This document shows positions 1-5,659 of a stretch of DNA of 6,829 nucleotides, piece after piece. Every line of letters begins with the position of its first letter. The stretch's first letter is position 1. The translations under genes were made by a program, and so were the position numbers. The notes under the pieces were generated by a model. It saw only the letters and a list, made by a program, of their open reading frames with translations, ran no database searches and was not told the origin of the DNA. The stretch is taken from positions 1-6,829 of the forward strand of contig JAODNQ010000291.1 in assembly GCA_025464695.1 (NCBI GenBank). The letters are read 5' to 3'. Origin of the DNA: Frankiales bacterium (GTDB lineage Bacteria; Actinomycetota; Actinomycetes; Mycobacteriales; SCTD01).

Positions 1-909
1 CGCCGACAGCGTGGCGTACAGCCGCTCGCGCAGCACCCGGAACTGCAGGGCGTCGAAGACCTTGTGCACCTCGTCGCGGTCCCACTGACCGAGCCGCAAC
101 TCGGAGGGGTGGGCGTCCAGCGGCACGTCCCGGACGAGTTCGGTCAGCTGCCGGTTGCGGGCGACGGACGCGATGCCGGCCCGCAGGTTGTCGCCGACCT
201 TGCCCTTGACCTCGTCGACGTGGTCGATCAGCGAGGCGACGTCGCCGTACTGCTGGATGAGCTTGGTCGCCGTCTTCTCGCCGAGCCCCGGGATGCCCGG
301 CAGGTTGTCGCTCGGATCGCCCCGCAGCGCCGCGAACTCCGGGTACTGCTCGGGCGAGAGGCCGTACTTGTCCAGGACGGCGTCGGGCGTCATGCGCCGC
401 ATGTCCGACACGCCCCGGCTGTTGTAGAGCACGGTGACGCGGTCGCTCACGAGCTGGAAGGCGTCGCGGTCGCCGGTGACGATGAGGACGTCCATGTCGT
501 CCGACGCCGCCTGCGTGGCGAGGGTCGCGATGACGTCGTCGGCCTCGAAGCCCTCGGCCGTCACGATCGGCACCCGCAGGGCGTCCAGCACCTCGCGCAC
601 CAGGCTGACCTGGCCCTTGAAGTCGTCCGGCGTGGCCGCCCGGCCGGCCTTGTAGTCGGCGTAGGCCTCGCTGCGGAAGGTGCTCTTCGAGACGTCGAAG
701 GTCACGGCCAGGTGCGTCGGCTGCTCGTCGCGCAGCACGTTGATGAGCATCGCCGTGAAGCCGTAGACGGCGTTCGTCGGCTGGCCGGTCGTGGTCGAGA
801 AGTTCTCCACCGGCAGGGCGAAGAACGCCCGGTAGGCCAGCGAGTGGCCGTCCAGCAGGAGCAGCCGGTCGCGGGAGACCTCGGGCTCGACGTTCTTCTT
901 GGCTGCCAC
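1..909 (-). CDS. polA: DNA polymerase I, N-terminal 5'-3' exonuclease part (truncated by window edge)
   Basis: DNA polymerase I removes RNA primers and fills gaps in replication and repair. Only the first 303 residues lie in the window, covering the 5'-3' (FEN-like) exonuclease domain. Visible metal- and DNA-binding motifs are LLLLDGHSLAYRAFFA (D20), TFD (D72) with a following R79 and YK (86-87), EADD (122-125), TGDRD (D147, D149) and RGDPSDNLPGIPGLGEKTA (196-214), which includes the helix-hairpin-helix. The end, VFDALQFRVLRERLYATL, matches the junction seen in actinobacterial PolA, so I prefer full PolA to a stand-alone exonuclease. The polymerase domain, and whether a 3'-5' proofreading domain is active, lie outside. 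The start is GTG at 909: an in-frame TAG (919-921) sits four codons upstream, and no other ATG/GTG precedes D20. The Shine-Dalgarno is weak (GGGG-like), and the upstream GNAT gene stops 9 nt away, suggesting translational coupling. Confidence 0.93.
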   Translation of the reverse strand, partial: MAAKKNVEPEVSRDRLLLLDGHSLAYRAFFALPVENFSTTTGQPTNAVYGFTAMLINVLRDEQPTHLAVTFDVSKSTFRSEAYADYKAGRAATPDDFKGQVSLVREVLDALRVPIVTAEGFEADDVIATLATQAASDDMDVLIVTGDRDAFQLVSDRVTVLYNSRGVSDMRRMTPDAVLDKYGLSPEQYPEFAALRGDPSDNLPGIPGLGEKTATKLIQQYGDVASLIDHVDEVKGKVGDNLRAGIASVARNRQLTELVRDVPLDAHPSELRLGQWDRDEVHKVFDALQFRVLRERLYATLSA

Positions 910-918
910 CGCCCCACT

Positions 919-1557
919 CTAGAGAGCGGCGTCGTCCCCGTCCGCGGGTCCCAGGGGCAGCGGCTGCACCGGCGCCCCGAGGCGCCCGGTGGTCCGCCCG
1001 CGCAGCACGGGGCGGCGCCGGACGACGTGCTCCGCCCGAGGCCGCGCCTCTCCCGCGCCGAGCCGACGCCGGACGACGGCGACGGGCGCCACCCGCCGGA
1101 CGGCGAGCGGCGCGAAGCCGAGGCGGGCGAAGAAGCGGTTGGCGTCGCGCGAGCCGGGGTGCACCGACACGACGATCTGGTCCAGGCCGCGCTCCTCGGC
1201 GAACGCGGTGCAGGCCGCGACCAGGGCCTTGCCCGCCCCGCGCCGGCGGTGCCGGTCGCTGACCACCGCGTGGCTCATGTGCACGGCCGGCAGGTCGAGC
1301 AGCGCGTTCGAGCTGGCCACGAGGAACAGCGCCATGCCGAGCGGCACGTCGTCCTCCCCGACGGCGACCACGAGGTGGCGGTCGGGGTCCGCCAGCGCGT
1401 CGAGGTAGCGGACCTCGAGACCGGGGCGGGCCGCGCCCCGGCCCCGGGAGCTCTCGGCGACGGGCAGGAGGTTGTCGCGCAGCTCGTCGGCGAACGACAG
1501 CAGCGCGGGCAGGTCGTCGTGGGTGGCGGGGCGGACACGCACCGTGCTCCGTGCCAC
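919..1557 (-). CDS. GNAT-family N-acetyltransferase, substrate unknown
   Basis: A 212-residue protein with the Gcn5-related acetyltransferase fold, which transfers acetyl from acetyl-CoA to an amine. It opens with the usual VRVRPATHDDLPALL strand and helix (6-20). Motif A, the CoA pyrophosphate loop, is VVSDRHRRRGAGKAL (98-112), with the R-x-x-G-x-G/A pattern at R104-G109. Motif B is SRDANRFFARLGFAPL (136-151). The remaining ~50 residues are Arg-rich (VVRRRLG, HVVRRRPVLRGR) and lie beyond the core fold, perhaps a basic nucleic-acid-contacting or membrane-contacting tail. The start is GTG at 1557 with GGAG (minus strand, 1566-1569) 8 nt upstream; a GTG five codons later is less well placed. 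It lies immediately upstream of polA on the same strand with a 9-nt gap, so one transcript is likely. Family assignment is firm; the acetylated substrate is not predictable, and a functional tie to PolA is unproven. Confidence 0.85.
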   Translation of the reverse strand: MARSTVRVRPATHDDLPALLSFADELRDNLLPVAESSRGRGAARPGLEVRYLDALADPDRHLVVAVGEDDVPLGMALFLVASSNALLDLPAVHMSHAVVSDRHRRRGAGKALVAACTAFAEERGLDQIVVSVHPGSRDANRFFARLGFAPLAVRRVAPVAVVRRRLGAGEARPRAEHVVRRRPVLRGRTTGRLGAPVQPLPLGPADGDDAAL

Positions 1558-1690
1558 GAGGGACGCTCCGGGGTCGAGGGCGGGTCAGGGTCGGACGCGG
1601 CAGTCTGTCCGGGCGGGCCGGGTGCTTGTCTGGCCTCCCGGCGCGTCGCACTGTAGGACCGCCGGTCGAGGACGTCGAGGGGGTGGCCGG
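1558..1690. promoter_or_regulatory. Divergent intergenic region between the GNAT/polA pair and the DUF554 gene
   Basis: This 133-nt gap separates two divergently read units, so at least one promoter on each strand should lie here. I cannot pick out a convincing -35/-10 pair. TTGTCT at 1626-1631 could be a plus-strand -35, but the best 17-nt-spaced -10 (CACTGT, 1649-1654) is poor. The heptamer GTCGAGG occurs three times on the plus strand (1573-1579, 1665-1671, 1674-1680), the last copy doubling as part of the DUF554 ribosome site. Role inferred from position only. Confidence 0.3.
1677..1683 (+). promoter_or_regulatory. Ribosome binding site that fixes the DUF554 start
   Basis: GAGGGGG lies 7 nt before the GTG at 1691. 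The reading frame stays open upstream to 1472, so this purine run, together with the family-typical N-terminus that follows, decides the start. Confidence 0.6.
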
Positions 1691-2437
1691 GTGGTCCGCG
1701 GTGCCGGCACGCTGCTCAACGTCGCGACCATCCTGATCGGCTCGGGGGCGGGCGTCGCCCTGCGCGGGCGGCTGCCGGAGCGCACCCGCGACACCGTCAC
1801 GGACGCCCTCGGCCTCGTCACCCTCGTCATCGGCGGCCTCAACGTGGCGGCGCTGTCCGACCCGGGCTTCGTCCGCGCGGTCAGCTCGGGCGGGACGCTG
1901 CTCGTCGTGCTCGGGGCGCTGCTGCTCGGCGGCATCGCCGGGTCCCTGCTGCGCCTCGAGGACCGGCTGCAGTCGACCGGCGGCTGGCTCCAGCGCCGGC
2001 TCGCCGGGGAGGGCAGCAGCGCCACCCGCGCCCGCTTCGTCGAGGGCTACGTCGACGCCTCCCTGGTGTTCGTCATCGGGCCGCTCGCCGTGCTCGGTCC
2101 GCTGTCGGACGGGCTCGGCCGCGGCATCGAGCAGCTGGCCCTCAAGAGCACGCTCGACGGCTTCGCCTCGCTGGCCTTCGCCGCCTCGCTGGGCTGGGGC
2201 GTTGCCGCGTCCGCGGTGAGCGTCGGGGTCGTGCAGGGCGTGCTCACGGTCCTCGGCGCCCTGCTCGGCTCGCTCCTGCCGCTCGCCCTGGTCGCCTCCG
2301 TCACGGCCACCGGCGGCGTGCTGCTGCTCGGCGTCGGGCTGCGGCTGCTCGCGGTCAAGCCCGTCCCGGTCGGCGACATGCTGCCGGCGCTGGTGTTCGC
2401 TCCCCTGCTCACCGCGCTGGTCGACGCCGTCCGGTGA
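1691..2437 (+). CDS. DUF554 family integral membrane protein (YqgA-like)
   Basis: A 248-residue, very hydrophobic protein of the DUF554 family, which includes E. coli YqgA; function unknown. The N-terminus GTLLNVATILIGSGAGVALRGRLPER (6-31) is the hallmark: a first membrane helix followed by a short basic loop. Other family-typical stretches are DALGLVTLVIGG, the block ASLVFVIGPLAVLGPLSDGL (123-142) and KSTLDGFASLAFAASLGWGV (from K152). I count about six or seven hydrophobic segments, separated by one polar cytoplasmic-type loop (RLEDRLQS to RARFVEGYVDA). The length fits the family. I chose GTG 1691 (MVRGAGTLLN) over the longer open frame because of its ribosome site and because family members begin just before this first helix. 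It reads away from the GNAT gene and converges on the minus-strand livF with only one base between stop codons, leaving no room for an intergenic terminator. Possible ion or solute transport is speculation. Confidence 0.87.
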   Translation: MVRGAGTLLNVATILIGSGAGVALRGRLPERTRDTVTDALGLVTLVIGGLNVAALSDPGFVRAVSSGGTLLVVLGALLLGGIAGSLLRLEDRLQSTGGWLQRRLAGEGSSATRARFVEGYVDASLVFVIGPLAVLGPLSDGLGRGIEQLALKSTLDGFASLAFAASLGWGVAASAVSVGVVQGVLTVLGALLGSLLPLALVASVTATGGVLLLGVGLRLLAVKPVPVGDMLPALVFAPLLTALVDAVR

Positions 2438-2438
2438 C

Positions 2439-3140
2439 TCAGCCCCCGAGGTAGGCGGCCGGCACCCGGGGGTCGCCCCGCAGCTCCTGCGCCGTGCCCG
2501 AGACGACCACCTCGCCGGACTCGAGCACGTAGCCGCGGTCGGCCAGCGCGAGCGCCGCCCCGACGTCCTGCTCGACCAGCAGCACCGTCGTCCCGTCGCG
2601 CACCACCTCGCGGACGGCCTCGTGCAGCTCCTCCACCACCCGGGGCGCCAGCCCGGTCGACGGCTCGTCGAGGAGCAGCAGCCGGGGACCGCTCATCAGC
2701 GCCCGCCCCAGGGCCAGCAGCTGCTGCTCGCCGCCCGACAGGGTCCCGGCCCGCTGGTCGGCCCGCTCGCGCAGGCGCGGCAGCAGCCGGTGCACCCGCT
2801 CCAGCCCGTCCGGGGCGGCCCGGCGGTGGGCCCCGAGCAGCAGGTTCTCGTGCACGGTCAGGGACCCGAAGACGCGCCGTCCCTCCGGCACGTGGGCCAC
2901 CCCGAGCCCGACCACGCGGTGCGGCGGCGTCCGGGCCAGCGACCGCCCGTCGAGCCGGACCTCGCCCGACGCCGGCCGCAGCAGGCCGGACACCGTGCGC
3001 AGGAGCGTCGACTTCCCGGCGCCGTTCGCCCCCAGCAGCGCGACGACCTCGCCCTGCTCCACCCGCAGGTCGACGCCGCGCAATGCAGGCGCGCCGCGGT
3101 GCGCCACCGTGACGGCCTCGAGCTCCAGCAACGGGACCAT
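2439..3140 (-). CDS. livF: ABC transporter ATP-binding protein, LivF type (copy outside the operon)
   Basis: A 233-residue cytoplasmic ATPase of the LivF class in HAAT (branched-chain amino acid/urea-type) importers. Visible motifs are Walker A GANGAGKST (37-45), the Q-loop region VPEGRRVF (84-91, Glu in place of Gln, normal for LivF), signature LSGGEQQLLALGRAL (134-148), Walker B LLLLDEPSTGL (154-164, catalytic E159), VEQD (189-192, Gln in place of the H-loop His, also usual in LivF) and the C-terminal AAYLGG, the standard LivF ending. All catalytic elements are intact and the length is exactly that of the family. The start is ATG 3140 with GGAG (minus strand, 3148-3151) 7 nt upstream; the open frame continues to 3566 but that part is low-complexity shadow. 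It is transcribed divergently from the livHMGF operon, which has its own livF, so this may be a second ATPase for the same permease or serve one encoded elsewhere. Confidence 0.93.
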   Translation of the reverse strand: MVPLLELEAVTVAHRGAPALRGVDLRVEQGEVVALLGANGAGKSTLLRTVSGLLRPASGEVRLDGRSLARTPPHRVVGLGVAHVPEGRRVFGSLTVHENLLLGAHRRAAPDGLERVHRLLPRLRERADQRAGTLSGGEQQLLALGRALMSGPRLLLLDEPSTGLAPRVVEELHEAVREVVRDGTTVLLVEQDVGAALALADRGYVLESGEVVVSGTAQELRGDPRVPAAYLGG

Positions 3141-3181
3141 CCGGGCACTCCACCACGGCGCCGCGTTCCGGGAGGATGACG

Positions 3182-3207
3182 GTCGTGCGTCACGCGTGGT
3201 GCACGGC
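3182..3207. promoter_or_regulatory. Imperfect inverted repeat, candidate operator between divergent livF and livH
   Basis: The core is GTGCGTCACG/CGTGGTGCAC (3185-3204), symmetric about 3194/3195, with an exact CACGCGTG palindrome (3191-3198) and outer GTGC/GCAC arms. Over 26 bp, 10 of 13 base pairs are complementary and the other three are G-T. The centre is about 54 nt from the minus-strand livF start and 88 nt from the livH start, a sensible place for one regulator to control both units. Symmetry is seen; regulatory role is inferred. Short GC-rich palindromes can arise by chance at this composition. Confidence 0.35.
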
Positions 3208-3272
3208 GCGCTGCGTGGTTGAGTGGCGCCCTCGCCGCGCAGGCGCTGCGATCCGACCCGGACGTCCCCGAC

Positions 3273-3278
3273 GAGGAG
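3273..3278 (+). promoter_or_regulatory. Ribosome binding site that decides the livH start
   Basis: GAGGAG ends 4 nt before the GTG at 3283. The first in-frame start after the stop at 3220-3222 is GTG 3223, but it has no purine-rich site before it. A third candidate, GTG 3346, just before the hydrophobic helix, also lacks one. GTG 3283 is therefore preferred. Confidence 0.55.
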
Positions 3279-3282
3279 CCCC

Positions 3283-4623
3283 GTGGGCCACCGCCCCTCA
3301 GCTGCACGAACGCCCTCCGGACACCCCGCGCCCTCCGGACCCCCGGTGCCGCTCGGTCGGGCAGCCCTGCTGCTGCTGACCGTGCTGCTCGGCCTGCTGG
3401 TCGGCCCGTTCCTCGGCGGGACGGGCGCCGCGTCCGCGCAGTCCCCCGCCGTCACGGGCGAGCGCATCCAGGGCACGCTCCGCGACGCCGGCACGGCGCT
3501 CGAGGGCGTCGACGTCGTCGTGGAGAAGGACGGCACGGAGGTCGCCCGCGCCACCAGCGACGCCACCGGTCGCTTCGTCGTGCCCGTGCCCGGCGCCGGC
3601 GCCTACACCGCCCGCATCGACGAGGCGACGCTGCCCGACGGCGTCGACGTCCGGGTCGGCGAGCGCGCCGTCACCGTCCGCGAGGGCAACCCCGCGCCGG
3701 CGGTGTTCCAGTTCGGCGCCGCCCGGGCCGCCCCTCCCAGCCGCTTCGACCGCGCCCCGCAGCTGCTCGTCGGCGGGATCCAGTTCGGCCTCGTGCTCGC
3801 CATGGCGGCGGTCGGCCTGTCCCTCATCTTCGGCACGACCGGCCTGACCAACTTCGCCCACGGCGAGCTGATCACCGGCGGCGCCCTGCTGGCCTACGCG
3901 TTCAACGTCGGCCTGGGCCTCAACCTGATCGTCGCCACGCTGATCGCCGTGGTGGTGGGCGGGCTCGCGGGCGGGCTGCTCGACCGGGGCCTGTGGCGGC
4001 CGCTGCGCAAGCGGGGCACCGGCCTCACCGCGATGCTCGTCGTGAGCATCGGCCTGTCGCTGGTGCTGCGCTACGTCTACCTCTACATCTTCGGCGGCTC
4101 CGCCGAGACCTACCTGCAGTACGCCACGCAGAACCCCGTCGACCTGGGGCCGGTCACCATCCTCAAGCGCGACATGGTCATCATCGTGGTCTCGCTCATC
4201 GTGCTGGTCGCCGTCGCGGTGGCCCTCACCCGCACCCGGATCGGCAAGGCCACCCGGGCGGTGTCGGACAACCCGTCGCTGGCGGCGTCGTCGGGCATCG
4301 ACGTCGAGAGCGTCGTCAACGTCGTGTGGGTGGCCGGGACCGCGCTCGCGGTGCTCGGCGGGGTGTTCCTCGCGCTGAGCCAGCAGGTCTACTTCCAGCT
4401 GGGGCAGAACGTGCTGCTGCTGCTGTTCGCCGGGGTCACCCTGGGCGGGCTCGGCACGGCCTACGGCGCCCTGCTCGGCAGCCTCGTGATCGGGGTCTTC
4501 ACCCAGCTCTCCACGCTGTTCATCGCGGCGGAGCTGCAGACGGTGGGCGCCCTCGTGGTCCTGATCATCATCCTCATCGTCCGGCCGCAGGGCATCCTCG
4601 GCCGCAGGGAACGGGTCGGATGA
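3283..4623 (+). CDS. livH: Branched-chain-type ABC permease LivH with N-terminal secreted-type beta domain
   Basis: A 446-residue membrane subunit of a HAAT/Liv importer, about 150 residues longer than an ordinary LivH (~290-310). From the N-terminus: a polar, Pro-rich basic stretch (1-25); a signal/anchor helix, RAALLLLTVLLGLLVGPFLG (26-45), followed by ASAQS, a plausible cleavage or exit point near 52; a domain at about 58-135 with the carboxypeptidase-regulatory-like pattern (IQGTLRDAGTALEGVDVVVEKDG ... SDATGRFVVPVPGAGAYTARI); a Pro/Ala/Arg linker; then the permease from about 155. The permease shows GLSLIFGTTGLTNFAHGELITGG (178-200), the cytoplasmic coupling loop TRIGKATRAVSDNPSLAASSGID (318-340) and a C-terminal IVRPQGILG. 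If the first helix is cleaved or crosses the membrane, the beta domain faces outside, where binding proteins dock. It is the first gene of the plus-strand operon. GTG 3223 would add 20 residues. Substrate unknown. Confidence 0.9.
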   Translation: MGHRPSAARTPSGHPAPSGPPVPLGRAALLLLTVLLGLLVGPFLGGTGAASAQSPAVTGERIQGTLRDAGTALEGVDVVVEKDGTEVARATSDATGRFVVPVPGAGAYTARIDEATLPDGVDVRVGERAVTVREGNPAPAVFQFGAARAAPPSRFDRAPQLLVGGIQFGLVLAMAAVGLSLIFGTTGLTNFAHGELITGGALLAYAFNVGLGLNLIVATLIAVVVGGLAGGLLDRGLWRPLRKRGTGLTAMLVVSIGLSLVLRYVYLYIFGGSAETYLQYATQNPVDLGPVTILKRDMVIIVVSLIVLVAVAVALTRTRIGKATRAVSDNPSLAASSGIDVESVVNVVWVAGTALAVLGGVFLALSQQVYFQLGQNVLLLLFAGVTLGGLGTAYGALLGSLVIGVFTQLSTLFIAAELQTVGALVVLIIILIVRPQGILGRRERVG

Positions 4624-4655
4624 GCCGCCGCCCCGCCCCCGCCCGCCTGTGCGAC

Positions 4656-4661
4656 AGGAGG
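4656..4661 (+). promoter_or_regulatory. Strong ribosome binding site that decides the livM start
   Basis: AGGAGG, a near-ideal Shine-Dalgarno, lies 5 nt before GTG 4667. An alternative in-frame GTG at 4649 lies upstream of this site and lacks one of its own, so 4667 is favoured. Confidence 0.75.
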
Positions 4662-4666
4662 TCTCC

Positions 4667-5659
4667 GTGGACTTCGGTGTGATCGTCACGAACACCCTCG
4701 TCGCCCTGTTCAACGTCGAGGCGCTGGTGCTCGCCCTGGCCGCGATCGGCCTCAACGTGCACTTCGGCTACACCGGACTGCTCAACTTCGGTCAGGTCGG
4801 CTTCCTCGCCATCGCCGCCTACGGCCTCGGCACCGGCGTCACCTACTTCGACCTGCCGTTCGGCGTCAGCATCCTGCTGGGGCTCGGCGGGGCGGTGCTG
4901 CTCGCCCTCGCCCTCGGCATCCCGACCCTGCGGCTGCGGGCCGACTACCTGGCCATCGTCACGATCGCCTCGTCCGAGGTGATCCGCCTGGTCGCCCGGT
5001 CGTCGTCGCTGCGCGGCTTCTCCGGCGGCTCCTCGGGGCTGTCGGGCTTCGCCCGCGGCTTCTACGACCTCAACCCGCTCTCCCCCGGCCGCTACGCGAT
5101 CGGCTCGGTGGGCTACGACGCCAACCGGACCTGGCTGCTGCTGGTCGGCTGGACGCTCGCGGTGCTGTCGTCCCTGCTGGTGTTCCTGCTGATGCGGAGC
5201 CCCTGGGGCCGCGTGCTGAAGGCCATCCGCGAGGACGAGGACGCCGCCCGCAGCCTCGGCAAGAACGTCGTCGGCTACACGATGCAGTCGCTGATCCTCG
5301 GCGGGCTCTTCGGCGCGCTCGGCGGCTTCGTGCTCGCGCTGGGCAACTCCTCCATCCAGCCCGACACCTACAGCACCCTGCTCACCTTCTTCGCCTTCAC
5401 GGCGATGATCCTGGGCGGTGCCGGGCGCGTGCTCGGGCCGATCGTCGGCGCGGTGCTGTTCTCGACGTTCTTCGTCTTCCTGGAGAACCTGCTCGTGCAG
5501 GCGAAGCGGGCCGACTACATCCCCGACAGCATCATGACCCTGAACCAGGTCGGCATCGTCCGGCAGATCGCCGTCGGCGTGCTGCTCATGGCCCTCATGA
5601 TCTACCGGCCGCAGGGCCTGTTCGGCGACAAGAAGGAGCTGGCGCTCGATGCCCGATAG
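4667..5659 (+). CDS. livM: Branched-chain-type ABC permease LivM
   Basis: A 330-residue integral membrane protein, the LivM partner of LivH in the translocation channel. Family marks are the first conserved block GLNVHFGYTGLLNFGQVGF (28-46), the LRLRADYLAIVTIASSEVIRL region (from 88, corresponding to the usual LRGDYLAIVTLGFGEI-type motif), the cytoplasmic coupling loop WGRVLKAIREDEDAARSLGKN (180-200) and the C-terminal IYRPQGLFG. Several further hydrophobic helices complete the fold; the length is typical for LivM, which is usually a little longer than the LivH core. The SGGSSGLSGFARGFYDLNPLSP segment is a probable external loop. It starts 43 nt after livH, with a strong ribosome site, and its end overlaps livG by 11 nt, so it belongs to the same transcript. 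Nothing in the permease alone tells branched-chain amino acids from related substrates such as urea or amides. Confidence 0.95.
   Translation: MDFGVIVTNTLVALFNVEALVLALAAIGLNVHFGYTGLLNFGQVGFLAIAAYGLGTGVTYFDLPFGVSILLGLGGAVLLALALGIPTLRLRADYLAIVTIASSEVIRLVARSSSLRGFSGGSSGLSGFARGFYDLNPLSPGRYAIGSVGYDANRTWLLLVGWTLAVLSSLLVFLLMRSPWGRVLKAIREDEDAARSLGKNVVGYTMQSLILGGLFGALGGFVLALGNSSIQPDTYSTLLTFFAFTAMILGGAGRVLGPIVGAVLFSTFFVFLENLLVQAKRADYIPDSIMTLNQVGIVRQIAVGVLLMALMIYRPQGLFGDKKELALDAR

Noticed and set aside
917..924. CTCTAGAG palindrome between the GNAT stop and the polA start
   Set aside because: Only 8 bp, does not extend, and contains the TAG stop; no reason to assign a function.
1617..1642. GCCGGG/CCCGGC stem with a 14-nt loop in the GNAT/DUF554 gap
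   Set aside because: Six GC pairs with a long loop and no T-run; easily met by chance in this sequence and not a credible terminator for either divergent gene.
64..1656. A 530-codon open frame on the plus strand opposite polA and the GNAT gene
   Set aside because: It is antisense to two clearly recognised genes and is rich in Arg, Gly, Val, His and Asp with no recognisable domain. Long empty frames opposite real genes are expected at this GC content.
3219..3252. TTGAGT as a possible -35 for livH with TGCGAT as -10
   Set aside because: The spacer is 22 nt, too long for a normal housekeeping promoter, and the -10 match is poor.
3176..3379. Small plus-strand ORF with several Cys (MTVVRHAWCTARCVVEW...), possible leader peptide
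   Set aside because: The purine run GGGAGG abuts the ATG with no spacing, the frame ends inside livH, and no attenuator hairpin or amino-acid codon run follows.
3141..3566. N-terminal extension of the divergent LivF up to the first start of its open frame
   Set aside because: The extension is Ser/Pro/Arg/Thr-rich and antisense to livH. ATG 3140 has a good ribosome site and matches where LivF proteins begin.
4624..4666. Possible terminator or second promoter in the livH-livM gap
   Set aside because: The 43-nt gap is mostly C-rich sequence with no hairpin or promoter elements, followed by a strong ribosome site; it reads as an ordinary operon spacer.
3298..4755. A 485-codon minus-strand frame opposite livH
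   Set aside because: Low-complexity His/Asp/Glu/Arg/Gly composition, opposite a confidently identified permease; a GC-driven shadow.
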